This document shows positions 50,958-62,229 of a DNA stretch of 64,000 bases, in pieces. Source of the DNA: Smittia aterrima (taxonomy: Eukaryota; Arthropoda; Insecta; Diptera; Chironomidae); assembly GCA_033063855.1 (NCBI GenBank), contig CP093831.1:14570001-14634000 (forward strand), written 5' to 3'. The notes beneath the pieces were generated by a model. The model saw only the letters and a list, made by a program, of their open reading frames with translations, did no database searches and had not been told where the DNA came from. The position numbers and the translations under genes were made by a program. Positions within the stretch are counted from its first letter, which is position 1. Every line of letters starts with the position of its first letter.

Positions 50958-53572
50958 ATGGCCGACCGTGAGAGTATCTTGGCAAATTTTCAGGTAACAG
51001 ATCGATCGAAAGACGAAGACAATTAGAATGACAAAGCAATATATTTAATTTCGTTATTTTCTTTTTATTTCACAACAGCAAATTACTGCTATTGAGAACG
51101 TTGAGATTGCGATTTGTCACTTGGAATCTACAGGATGGGACTTAGAGGTTTGATTCACATATTTTATCAAACAAACTGCGTAGGTTTTGACAAAAATATT
51201 TTCCTTTGTAGGCTGCTGTTCATTTGGCCTTAGAAGATAATCAACCACAGTTCAACGATGTGAAAATGCTTGAAACAGTATCACCAACAACGTTTATGCA
51301 ACAGTTCAGTGACATACCGGGTATAAAATCTCAAATAGAACGAAGGAAAAACGCAGCTAATTAAATTCATTTTAGGTCCGTCAACGTCGAGAGACAGCGA
51401 CGATTTAATTTTCAACGTGCATTTCAACGACACAGTTCACCAAATCAGCATCTCGAAAAATAAAACTATAAGTAAGCTTTATATTTAGAAAAAAATTCAA
51501 TAACTTTCATCTCGAAAATTTTTTAGAGGATCTCAAAGAAGCGATTCTCGTAAAGACTTCAATTCCTGTGTGCCGTCAGCTGATTCAAGGTCTCCCGAAA
51601 CCGAAAAACAAAGAATTAGTGTCGACAGATTTAGTTGCCCTCAGATCGCTAGAAACGTCAAGAGAAAATAACGTTTTTCTTTCCGATATGACGCACGACG
51701 GGTTTTCTGATGATGTCGTTTTTGTTTCGGCTGATCCACCGACGACTTATCAATTACGCATTCTATTCACTTCGCCAACTGAGGAGAAGACGCTACACTT
51801 GAATTTCCCTGCATCTAAAACTATTTTGGATATCAAAAACGACCTTTATGCCGTTACCAAAATCCCAGCACGGAATCAGCTGTGGACTGGATGGCCTGCA
51901 GGCTCAGAAGATAGAACAAAACTTTGCGATACTGAATTACAACATGTACATTCACTTACACTCACGCGTAGAACTGCTGAGAACAATTCAAGCAACGAAG
52001 CGTAAGATGATACTTTTGATATTGACATTAAAGTTCATTGTTCACACTTTTACTTCCCTTAGACCTGTCGAGATTGACTCAGACAATTCAATTGAATTTG
52101 AAGACGCACTCATCGGAGATGACGACGATATTTTTGGCGAGCCAGTACCTCAGCAACGGATACGTTCATTGAGTAAGCTTTTCTTAAAATCCACTTATCA
52201 CTTCTTATCACATTTTCTTTTTGTTTTACAGTTGACGATCATACCGAAGGTGAGTGAACTCGAAGGTCTATGATGATGGTTGACCTAAATGAAGCTTTTA
52301 TTTCCCGTTTCAGAGGAAATTCTGGGTTGCTTGCAATTCGTTACCAACTATCGCGATCGTTTCGGCCACGGCCCCAACTTCTTCGAAGGAACACTTGAAG
52401 ATGCTGTTAAGACTTCATGTTCAACGAAATCAGCCAAAGACGTAAGCTTTTTAACTATTCGATTCCACAAAATTTGATTCTAACATTTCGTTTTTATTTT
52501 AGAGAAAGCTTCTCGCTATCTATTTGCATCACGACCGAAGTGTCTTATCTAACGTGTTTTGCGGACAGCTATTAAATAATCAGAACATCATTCAACAACT
52601 GGCCGAAACTTATGTTATTTACGGCTGGGATTTAACTTACGAAAGCAACAAGAACATGTAAGCTTAATTTCCTATCATGCAACAACATCAAATTAATAAA
52701 TGTTTGTTTTAGGTTTCTTTCCTCGCTGACAGCTTGTGTCACTGACTCTGCTTCTCTTCAAATTCGTAACACGCCAATCAATCAATTACCGATTATAATG
52801 ATACTAAGAAAGCACAGAGCTACATGTGAGGTAGCTGATATAATTCATGGCAACATAAACAGTGATGAGCTCTACACGCATCTGCTCGCGAACTCAGAGT
52901 CTTTCCGAGAGCAAATGACGATTGAAATTCGTGAAGAGTATGAACGACAACAGCGTGAGATGCTTTTAATGGAACAAGAGCAAGCATATCAGGAAAGTTT
53001 GTTGGCAGATCGTGCTAAGGAGGAAGCAAAACAACAAAAAGAGAAAATGATTGCATCAGAGCGTATTCGTCAAGAGTCGGAGCGTGCAGAGACAGAAGCT
53101 CGAAAGGAAGCAATCCGAAAAGAGGTAAAGAATATTTATTTGATCCATGAAAGGTTCTCTTTACCTAAATCATTTTTTTTAGGCTGAGAACTCTCTCCCT
53201 CCTGAACCTAGAGTCGATTGCAACGATATTACTAAAATTCGTTTCCGAAAACCAACTGGAGAATTCATGGAACGAAGATTCACTGTCGATACTAAACTTA
53301 AAGTGAGTGAACAATTTGGCAAACTTCCGCGTAATCTTTTAACACTTTTAATTCTTCAGATCTTGCTCAACTTTGCCACAGCAAATGGTTTCGCATGCGA
53401 CGAGTTCAAACTTATCTCAAGTTTTCCGCGAAGAGATGTAAGCTGTTGTTCTTTTTCTTCCTAAATTTTCAACTCAAACTTTTATTTACAGCTCACAACA
53501 ATCGACCCAAACGAGACCCTAAAAGCTCTGAAACTTTATCCTCAAGAAACCGTAATCCTCGAAGAACGTTAA
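50958..53572 (+). CDS. Faf1: FAS-associated factor 1 (Caspar): UBA-UAS-UBX protein
   Basis: Thirteen exons (50958-50993, 51079-51147, 51212-51320, 51376-51471, 51527-52001, 52063-52172, 52232-52249, 52314-52441, 52503-52657, 52713-53124, 53183-53302, 53360-53437, 53492-53572) give 628 residues, close to the usual ~650. The N-terminus is a UBA-like domain (HLESTGWDLEAAVHLAL), followed by ubiquitin-like regions, an acidic segment (GDDDDIFGEP), a thioredoxin-like UAS domain (FGHGPNFFEGTLEDA), a long charged coiled coil (QREMLLMEQEQAYQE) and a C-terminal UBX domain ending FPRRDL...LKLYPQETVILEER, with the p97-binding FPR loop intact. FAF1 recruits polyubiquitinated clients to the p97/VCP segregase; the fly orthologue Caspar restrains the Imd/Relish immune pathway. 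One exon is only 18 nt. Confidence 0.95.
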
Positions 53573-54196
53573 TTAGCTCGTGTCTCGTTGAAATCTCCAT
53601 GTCAGCAACAAATCAAGTCCATGTGAACGAATATAATTTTTTGAAATAAAACAAAATTTCTTAATTACATGAGCGACTTTTTGCTTTTATTAGTTGAATT
53701 AAAAAATGAAAGTTTCAGGGTACAAAATATTATTAAAAGATGGATCGAACTCTTCGGTGAGCCGAGATTTTAAATGCTTCTCGAGGTAAATTGAGATTGT
53801 GATGTTTAAGATTTCCTATTCACTTACTCAGCAATATTTTGTATTGCTTCACTTGAGCAAAGTTTCGTTTTAATTGCCATTTCAAAATTGAAAGATCTTG
53901 TCTGACGAACAGAGAGACTAAAGATCTTAGGTTCATTAATTATAATTAGAAATAAAGTCCTTATTAAACTAATAGCAGAGCATCTTAAGCGTTAAGGAAT
54001 GTCAGGGGAAAAAGAGATTTTTAAATTAAGAAGAATTTTCCATCCTAAGCATGATTGAGATTAAATTAACGCTATGTCATTCACTTACTCCTTTGTTTTA
54101 AAATCAAAATCACACGCAACACAAAATTGACAAAATAAATATCTCCGTTCTATCATCTGAGTCAGAATACTGATTGTTTATGGTAATTGGAATAAT
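53573..54196. other. Convergent 3' flanks of Faf1 and Neurotactin
   Basis: About 620 bp, AT-rich, with an AATAAA at 53648 serving Faf1 and minus-strand TTTATT signals near 54130-54180 for Neurotactin. No gene seen. Confidence 0.6.
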
Positions 54197-56812
54197 TTAA
54201 AATACTGTCGCGAAATGAGGTACAAAGCCGTTCTTAATCCAGAACTCACAAATGGGGATGTCGCTATCTGGAAGCACGTCTTGTTCAATTTTCAAGACAA
54301 AGTTCTGGAAACGGTAACCAAGAACTTTTCCATGCGCTACATAGTAAAAGAATAGTTGTCTGATGGCGTCAAGATAGCGACGTTTTTCGGGAGTTTCTGA
54401 ATCGTAACGACCGAGGATCGCTTCAACATCAGAATCGACATCAGCAAGCTTTAAGTCACCTTGCGTTTGTGAGACGAGGTAGAAGGGCAGATTGTTCTGA
54501 GATCTTGCCAAAACTAACAAAGGACAAACGTAACGAATGTCTGAGATCATTGAGATTAATCCTTGAACAGAGTCGCCATAATGTTCCAAAGCTTCTTCTG
54601 TTAGATTGACTTGACCGATCTTACTTGCTTCAACATATTTACGAACATCTTCAGCAGTCAAGTTGCTGAAAATATCTTTCTTTGTCTTATCGAATGCTGC
54701 GTGAGATGTGGTTCCAATGACAATCTTTGAAGCGAGATTCTTGTCGGTCTTCCAAACGTCTTGAGGATGTTTCTTTAAAATGGTTCCATCCAAAACTAAG
54801 AATTCATGTGCCTTTGACTTCTCTTCATCAACAGAAGGGAGTTGATTTGACAGATCCTTTTTCCAACTAGCTGGTACTTTGTCAAGGAGATTCAAGTCTT
54901 CTTCCTTTTGCCAACACGATTTGTCATCACATCCAGGGAAAGCTCTTGCATAATCAGAGTTCTCTCTTTCGTTTTCGCTCAACGGTTTTCCTGGGAAGTG
55001 AGCTGACGGCGATGAAAGCCAAACGCGAGCGAAAAGTTTGTTTGCTTTGCTCGACGATGTCAATGCGGTAACCAAACTGAAAGAAGGAGAAATGTTTACT
55101 CAAGAGAAATATTCAAGTTCATTGGAAATCTTACGTTGCGCCAGTACGATGACCAAACAATGTAACTGAGCTTGGATCACCACCAAAGTGCTTAATGTTC
55201 GTTTGAATCCTGTAAAAGTTTTCTCGTTATTCATTGCCACTTTCAACGTGAGAAACAACTTACCATTCCAAAGCGGCGATTATATCAGACAAAGCATAAT
55301 TTCCTGATGTCGGGACATTCGAAGAATTGGACAAGGCTTCCAAAGCAAGGAAACCAAACACATTTAATCTAAAGCGGGGTCGAACAAACACAACGTCCTT
55401 GGAACGGGCATATCTGGCTGAAGGTCTTAGGATGCCTGTGAAAATTTAATCGTTTTTATGTTTTCTTCAGAAAAGTTTAAGAGAGTTTAATGTACCAGGT
55501 GATCCGCCCAGAAAATCGTTTGAACCAATCATCACAACGACTGGTAGTAGATTAATGTAGCGAACCTCAGGAGTGATGATATCAAGAGCGAGACAATCTT
55601 CTTGTCCAATTGTGTTTCCGTTCATTACTTGCAAGCATTCTGCAGATGAGTTATGAGCCTTGAAAGTTCCATTCCAGCAATAATCAATGTCGTCGATAAC
55701 TTCAGCATGTTCAAAACGTAATCCTTTAACTGGAGGCTTCGCGTAAGGAATTCCACGAAAGGCAACAGCAGAGTCTTCCACAAGACCTTCAACTGGTCCA
55801 CAAGAAGTAACTGCGAGCACTTTTCCGTCGCGAATTGGAGCAATTTGAGTTTGCTTGGGAGTTCCCATGAAGGTGAACGCCAAGATCAATGCAACAAGAA
55901 GGAAGAAAACGACAATACCGGCGATTAATGCCAAATCATCTAAAAGGGTATAATGTTTATTAAAAATAACTTTTCTAATTTGTTTTCCACTCGACACTTA
56001 CCATATGAACACTCATAGCCTCGTATGCTTTCAATCAATGTCGGTTTCTTTTCTTCTTCTGTTACAGCAGCTTCCGCTTTCTTCGCTTCGTCCGTCTTCT
56101 CGCCATCAACTCCATCAGTTCCATTCTCTTGATTCCAAGGATCTTTCGTGCTGTCGTCAAGTGTCTCCATCGATGCTAATCCAGCTTTGCCTTTGGGTCC
56201 ACCCATTTCAATATCATCGGAACGACCAGTTCGTCGAAGTTTATTTAGAAGTCCCGAGAAGCTGGGAACTTTAATTGATGATAAAGGTTTGAATTTGGTT
56301 TCGGTTTTCTTCTCTTCAATCTCATCAGCCTTCTTCTCATCACTACTTGAAGCCTCATTGGTAGGTTTATCTCCATTTGTCGTCGCTGGTGTTTCCGTTT
56401 GAGTCTTTTTCGCAAAAGGATTTTGCAACTTGATTGGAATAAATCGCTTTTTGGGGGCTACTTCAGGAGTTACCTCAGCGCCCTCGGTTGTGGTTGTTTC
56501 TGGCTTTCCATTCTGTTCAGCAATCGGTTCAGCTTTTGGCTTCTTCCGATCGAAAAATTGCAAAAATCTGTTTTTGACTGGAACCGTCGAATTTTCATCC
56601 GCTTTTATGGCTTCAGTTTTATCGTCAAGCGCCGTGCTCTCATCTGCTTCGGCCAAAGCTTCTGTCGATTTCTTAACATCGGTTTTATCCTTTGAAAGCA
56701 TTTTATCAGTCTCATCGGCTACTTCTTCTTCCAAAGGCTCGTAACTTTCATTTTTACTCTCGTCGAGTTCGTCCGTTCCGTTGTGATTCAAAGTATAAGA
56801 AGTCTTCTCCAT
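54197..56812 (-). CDS. Nrt: Neurotactin: cholinesterase-like adhesion protein
   Basis: Five exons (56002-56812, 55496-55939, 55264-55435, 55135-55209, 54197-55076) give 793 residues. It is a type II membrane protein. The N-terminal cytoplasmic part (1-273) is acidic and lysine-rich with many serines and threonines. One transmembrane helix follows (274-295, ALIAGIVVFFLLVALILAF), then an extracellular cholinesterase-like alpha/beta-hydrolase domain with VAFRGIPYAKPP, QEDCLALDI and FGGDPSSVTLFG. At the nucleophile elbow the sequence is GHRTG (495-499) where active esterases have GESAG, so the catalytic serine is gone, as expected for this adhesion family. Neurotactin binds Amalgam and works in axon guidance and fasciculation. 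The cytoplasmic domain is shorter than I recall for Drosophila. Confidence 0.92.
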
Positions 56813-57439
56813 GTTTTATTTCAATTTTCTTTCTTTTCTAAACTATCTTAAAAATCACTCGCTTTTCTCATTCGAAATACTTTTAACTTGTTTCTTCACT
56901 TAAGTACTTCAAGAGTTTCACTATAAACTCACAATAGCGTCGTTAACGACTGCACAAAAATTATTTATTTATTTCAAATTTCCCCGTGTAATAGCGTCTC
57001 TTTTATGTTTGGGTAATAGTTGGGTCTTATGCTCGCTAACTTGGGCCTTATACTAAACATACTCAAACATAAAAGAACGTTAGAAAATTTATGTTTCGTT
57101 TGTTCTAAAAAATATTTGCTGGGTGATCTCGAATAAAATAACTTTTCAATTCATGCTAAAGACTTTTATTGCAGATAATAATCAAATGCCATGCGTCTCA
57201 CAACTCCGACGACATTATTTACGAGTAAACATGTTTTTTAGTGGAATATCTTCTTAAAGCATAAAAACATGAAAAATATTTATGTTGACACTTGATTGAT
57301 ATTTTTTTTTTTTGGTAAATATTTTTTCATGGGAAATATAAAACAGCGAACGTTCTATGGAATGATTCTTAATTAAATCGGATAAACAGTTTTTCATAAA
57401 CTCATGAAAAGGTTCAAATATTGCCTGATAGTCGATCAA
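56813..57439. other. Neurotactin upstream region and Tax1bp3 3' flank
   Basis: About 630 bp with no coding exon. The left end is the 5' UTR/promoter side of Neurotactin. A short duplicated phrase around ACTAAACATACTCAAACATAAAAG near 57052-57075 resembles the nearby CTTTTATGTTTGGGTA (57000-57015) in inverted order. Nothing else recognised. Confidence 0.5.
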
Positions 57440-58051
57440 TTAGCAGTTGCTGGTCACACCTTTTCTTGCGATTAGAAGGTTCAGCACCGAGCTCTTCTTG
57501 ATGTAACTCACAGCTTTCTTATGCGTGCAAAGAGTTAAATCGTAGCCGTTGCACTGCAGGAGCTTATCGTGAACTCTCAACCCAGCCCTCGATGCTGGTG
57601 ACTCCGTCGAAACCGAAGTGACGTAGATTCCCTTTCAAATCATTTTGCATATTAATCACTTCACTTTAATTTCACGGAAACACTTACGTAATCGGTATAT
57701 CCTATGAGAATAAAAGAAAGTTAAAGTCATGAGTCATACTTGGAACAAATATTTCGTGGCTTACCTTGCGGGGATTTCGTAAAGTCCTGATCGATTCCAC
57801 CTGAAAAGAGAATATTTGTGTAATGGCACTGGACACATTTGAAAACACTCGATAGCAACCTCCAATCTTAAATCCACAACGTGAAACCTCCTGTCCATCA
57901 TGATCGATTGAAATTTCCTTCTGGAGAGTGATTGGAATCTGAGAAAGGCGTAAATTTTCAATCAGTTCCCTCGAAATGGCAAATTACTCACGCTCAAGCA
58001 TTGAAACGCTGGAAAGAAGCTGTTCTTGTTCTGTACGTTTTGCATTGTCAT
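57440..58051 (-). CDS. Tax1bp3: Tax1-binding protein 3-like (TIP-1) single PDZ protein
   Basis: Five coding exons (57992-58051, 57860-57938, 57765-57800, 57688-57701, 57440-57631) splice to 126 residues; vertebrate TIP-1 is 124. Almost the whole protein is one PDZ domain. The ligand-binding loop reads CGFKIGGGIDQD, followed by GIYVTSVSTESPASRAGL, HDKLLQCNGYDLT and a last helix THKKAVSYIKK. TIP-1 is a free-standing PDZ that competes with scaffold PDZ proteins for C-terminal ligands such as beta-catenin, Kir channels and rhotekin. The start chosen is the first ATG (58051); a second ATG lies two codons later. One exon is only 14 nt, encoding the short loop before GIYV. The second exon uses a weak donor (GTTGCT) that the joined protein supports. 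Confidence 0.85.
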
Positions 58052-58524
58052 TAGCACTAAATAATTCGTAAGTTTTAAAAAACACTTTTTCGATTGTTTT
58101 GTTATTTGAGAGATTTTATTTTTTTAGGGTCACGGACAGTTTTTGGTGCAGACAATCGATCCATGAATCTACTACGCTTTGCCATTCACAAAGAAAATTG
58201 TTTCGTGTTGGTCGTTTGGCTTGAATGATGTTTTTATATTTTTATTTAAAATATGATCCTTAAGAGCAACAAAAGGAAAACTGTAAAATATTTTTAAGAG
58301 TTTTCTCTTAGAAACCAGAAATTGTAGAAACAAAAATTTTCACGAACCGTAATTTCATTTGAAAAACGTTTTTCGAAGATTCTATCATGAAAATCCTTCA
58401 GAAGAAAAGTCATCAAAAGGAGACTCGGAAAAACACAAAAAGGATTTTACGAAAAAATAAAAAAATGTTTAACAGTAATCGCTTTGGTTGAAAAGGTTTT
58501 TTATTTTAATTAAGAAAGAAGCAA
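58052..58524. promoter_or_regulatory. Divergent upstream region of Tax1bp3 and Cuedc1
   Basis: 473 bp between the two divergent start codons, AT-rich, with no coding exon or clear TATA box. It presumably contains both promoters. Confidence 0.45.
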
Positions 58525-59301
58525 ATGATAAAGACGGAAAGGATGTCGAGTTCAATAGAGTTTCAGTCAGCAATGAATGATTTTAAAATCATGTTTCCCA
58601 ATATGGTGAGTGTAAAGTTATTCGAGACGAAAACAATTGAAATATTTCTTGCGCAATCTTCGAATAGGACTCGGAAGTGATAGAAGAAATATTGAGATCG
58701 AATCGTGGATCTGTTGAGCGGACAATCGATCAACTTTTATCAATCACTAGTGATAATCAGGTGAATGAGAAAGTTTTCCCTTTTGCGACATAGAAAAATT
58801 AAGTTTTCTTCTTAATCAGAACGAAAAATTTATGCGCGACGATCAAGACGGCCCACCGAAAGCAACCGCAAGCTCGGAAATTAATAATGGAAGAAATTCT
58901 AAATGGAAGCCTGTACTCTTACCATTAAATCCAAACTTCTTGCGATTAAATACTGAACGCAGTGATGAATTTTGTGATGAGTTTGCTGTTATGCTTCAAA
59001 ACGAAGAATTTTTGGCTGAGTTGAGGTGACAAAAAGTTCTCAAAAATTTTAAAACATTTTAAAGTTTTTTCTTTTTGAAAACAGATTCAATCAAGAGTTT
59101 CTCTCAACACTCGACAAGGAACAAGGTCGAGACGAGCGAAACTTTGAGGAAAGGTTGAAGCACATGGGCAAAGCCGGGAGAAAAAAATTCCACCAACTCG
59201 CACGAATATTCACATTCCAAAGGAAGAAACCATCGTCAGCAAAGCCGAAGAACTCCTCAAAACTTCTCGAGCAGGAAAGCGAAGACGAATCGAAGAACTG
59301 A
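58525..59301 (+). CDS. Cuedc1: CUE domain-containing protein 1
   Basis: Four exons (58525-58605, 58668-58760, 58820-59025, 59085-59301) give 198 residues, about half the vertebrate length. The N-terminal CUE ubiquitin-binding domain (about 12-55) reads EFQSAMNDFKIMFPNM then IDQLLSI, the MFP motif being the ubiquitin-contacting signature. The conserved C-terminal region has LQNEEFLAELR, FNQEFLSTL and RLKHMGKAGRKKFHQLAR, which match CUEDC1 closely. The proline-rich middle of vertebrate CUEDC1 is missing. The start is the first in-frame ATG after an in-frame TAA at 58507; another ATG at 58543 is also possible. CUEDC1 function is poorly defined; it is linked to ubiquitin-dependent control of Smurf/TGF-beta signalling in mammals. 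Confidence 0.88.
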
Positions 59302-60142
59302 ACAAGTTGTCATCCAATCTCTGTGTGTACTTAATACTATCGTTTATAGCCAAAGATTAATTTAGGGAAAGTCAAAAGTGCGTGTTGGAAGTGCGTTTTT
59401 CTTTTGGAAGAAGTCAAAAGACGTCATCACTAAGAACTTATAAATCCATTGAAATATGAACACATAATAAAAGCAACACAATTCCGCGTAATTCCATTCT
59501 TTTATAAAAATTACTTTATTCAGTCTACAATCCGCCCCATAAATGCTCTCCCACTCATAAAACAATCGCAGCTACTTTTAACAAGTCTTGTTGTTCTTTA
59601 CTGTGGTTTTACGCTCGCATCTCGTATCGTCGAAGCTCGTGTTGACTTTCATTTCTTCATCCTGAGAAGGATTCTTGTTTCCGTTACGAATTTTTTGCTT
59701 GATTGTCAAGGTAAAGGGAAAGCAGTGAAGGGGCATTCATATAAAACCAAACTTTTAATTAAGAGCTTTGCTTCTCTTGTCATCTGACAAATGGCTTAAC
59801 TTTGCAAGAAGCCTCTCAGAAGCTTTTACGAATGGTTGTCGGCATAACGTGACCAGTTCAAAAAACGAGTAAAACTTCGAATTTCTCGAAATCTTTGCTA
59901 CCAAACCCTTTTCTGTGGAGCCGGCGTTGAAACAAATATTTGCATTCGCTATGTTTTCTTATAAGAAATGCTGCTCCGTTTGAAAACCGATCATTTTCGT
60001 CGAGTCGCTGCGAGAGGAAACAACTTGGTTAATATGAGAATACAACTTGGATCTGTCAGTTGAGAAATATTTTAGTGAAACAAAAAGTGTAAAGTTTAAA
60101 GTTTAATTATTAAATCTTTTTAGTTATAGAAAACTTTCAAAA
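59302..60142. other. Intergenic: Cuedc1 3' flank and CNMa promoter
   Basis: About 840 bp. A plus-strand frame at 59449-59787 has no codon bias or motif and is not called. AACCCTTT occurs once, at 59904. The right end would be the promoter and 5' UTR of the neuropeptide gene. Confidence 0.5.
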
Positions 60143-60756
60143 ATGTTGTGGCTGGTCGCTTCAATATTTGCTCTATCAAGTGCCACGTTCCTTCAAGCCG
60201 AAATAGTTTCCGATGAGCCATTCGACAGTTTCATGCTCAATAAGATTTTGAGGAACTCAGTGAGTTGATTAAATAATTGAGATATCATTAAAAAATTATT
60301 CGTTAATCAAAAAAAATTCCCAAAAGCGTTCGGAAATGAATGAGTTGGAAGCTTTGCCAGATTGCTCTACTTCAACCAAAAAAAATTATATCAATGTTCA
60401 AGCTCGCTACAGGAAGATTTCTACTCGCAAGAAAGGTTTGAATCTTTACAAGAGTCATTCTTTCAATCTTGAAGAGCGGTTTAAGAAACGGAACAACCTC
60501 AACAACCTCAACAAAAAGAGTGAGTAATTTTTTTTTGATTTGATTGGAAATTTAATTGTCTGCTGTTTTCACAGACATTCAGAAGCTTGTCTTGTGCCAT
60601 TTTAAAATATGCAACATGCCGATGGGAAAACGAAGGACCCGCTTTTTGCATCAGTAAGTAAAGATTTATGCAAATTAATGAAGTTCGCCAACACAAGAAG
60701 CGCCAAATATTTTTTTTAGCTGGAACACAATGTCTATCGCCCCAACCGACGAATAA
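60143..60756 (+). CDS. CNMa: CNMamide-like neuropeptide precursor
   Basis: Four exons (60143-60259, 60327-60519, 60575-60653, 60720-60756) give a 141-residue secretory precursor. A signal peptide covers about 1-19 (LWLVASIFALSSATF). After a spacer rich in basic residues, KK at 102-103 precedes the peptide NIQKLVLCHFKICNMPM, which is followed by GKRR (121-124). This is a textbook prohormone-convertase and amidation site. CHFKIC, with its disulfide-forming cysteines, is the invariant core of insect CNMamide, ligand of the GPCR CNMaR. In CNMa the amide normally falls on the Met of CNM, because Gly follows directly. Here Pro-Met is inserted before the Gly, so the predicted end is CNMPM-amide. The last exon adds 12 residues of no known role. 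The exon 2 acceptor is pyrimidine-poor. Confidence 0.85.
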
Positions 60757-61191
60757 CTGACTAATGATGATTCTCATGTCTTACCAAAAAATATAAATTT
60801 AAACGATACGTTTTTGTGATAACAATTGTTCTTCCTAAACTCTGGATATTTTTCTGATCAAATAAATGTTTCATATGTGGTACAGCAGAGATGAACGAAA
60901 ATGTTTTTTTTTTAACGAAGTGATTAGCGTAATCTGGATTTATCTGGATGAAATAGGAAATTTTAATTGATTATTTCTTTGCGGGATGAAATTTTAAAGA
61001 TTGTTGATCTCCACACACGTTTCAAGATGTCATTAAAATTCAATGATTAAACATATCGTGAAGGAATATGAAAGCATTTTTCTTAATTCAAAATAATTTA
61101 TTGCATTCAATTTACAAAATGAAAATGCAAAAAAATGAAAGCATGATGCAATTTCTTCGAAACATTTCTTTCGAAACAGTTCAAAGTTTAA
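60757..61191. other. Convergent 3' flanks of CNMa and Pym
   Basis: About 430 bp, AT-rich. AATAAA at 60861 can serve CNMa, and TTTATTG near 61097 (minus strand) can serve Pym. No gene seen. Confidence 0.6.
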
Positions 61192-61910
61192 TTAAGAGTT
61201 CTTGTTTGTTTTAAGCTGCCGAAGCTTTAGTCGTTCAGCTTCCAATTGTTCGATTTCCAGCTCGAACTCCTTCCTCCTGGCACATTTTTCTAACTGATCA
61301 GGGTTAGTGACTTCACCGGATTTGATTTTCTCGTCGAGCAACTCTGATTCTCTCAGTCGCTTTCTGAGTCTCTTGAGCTTCTTTGAAATTTCGATTGTGG
61401 GATCAACGTCAACTGATGAGAGCGATGTCTCCTTCAATTTTTCGCTAATTTCTTGAACAGGCTCGACGATCTTGGCAATTTCCTTTTTCTCCTTGACTTT
61501 CGTCTTGTCAACTTGTGGCTTAGGCTTTTCAGATTTAGGTTTAGAAACTTTTGATGAACTTGGCTGTGGAGGATGATAACCAGGCGGATACCCGGAGTTG
61601 GAAACTTGTGCTACTCGCTTAGCTTTTGGCGTGTACAATGGAACTTCCTCTAATAGATTAATAAAGAGAATTATTAAAGAGGATTGGCTATAAAGGGAAT
61701 CAACTCAATTGCTTACCTTGAGGCACGAATCCTGTTGTTTAGAGAGAAGAGGAAGAAATGTTTGACTATATCGATGGAATAATTTTGTTTCTTACCCGGT
61801 TTGACTCGTCTAGCCTTTCGCATTGTTCCATCTTTTCGCATAGTCGCCGGTATTTCATAATTATTGATGATTCCATTTAATTGTGATTTAATTGAATTTA
61901 TTGAGTCCAT
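61192..61910 (-). CDS. Pym: Partner of Y14 and Mago (PYM)
   Basis: Three coding exons (61796-61910, 61717-61731, 61192-61649) give 195 residues. The N-terminus carries the Mago-Y14 binding motif IPATMRKDGTMRKARRVKPG followed by FVPQEEVPLY. The usual Trp of DGTWRK is replaced by Met. The middle is lysine/proline-rich and the C-terminus is a predicted helix (LEKCARRKEFELEIEQLEAE), the part that binds the 48S ribosomal preinitiation complex in PYM. PYM strips exon-junction complexes from translated mRNAs and recycles Mago-Y14. The second coding exon is only 15 nt. The gene sits convergent to CNMa and has AT-rich upstream DNA before the decayed gene. Confidence 0.92.
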
Positions 61911-62229
61911 CGAAATTCCTTTCTGCTTTCCTGCGACTTTCCTTTAAAATGGAATTCCAATACACTTTTAGATTTTTCTTCACTTCTTCGCTAAATGATA
62001 AACTTCTTTATGATAATTGAAATATCTCTGAATTCGATCTAAATTTGCACTATTTATTTAAAAAAAATTAAAAGACGAAAAGACGAAGACAACTTTGTAA
62101 CTTTGAAAGCTTCTGTTTATTATTGAAAACGTTCGAGTCAACTCACCATAGCACATGACTCGTTTAAATTTTAGATTTTCTCAACAAGTTTATTGAAATA
62201 TTGTGAGAAGAGTTTTATCATTTTTTGTT

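Noticed and set aside
56399..56744. Plus-strand frames of about 100 codons across the first Neurotactin exon
   Set aside because: Antisense shadows of the lysine/glutamate-rich cytoplasmic domain.
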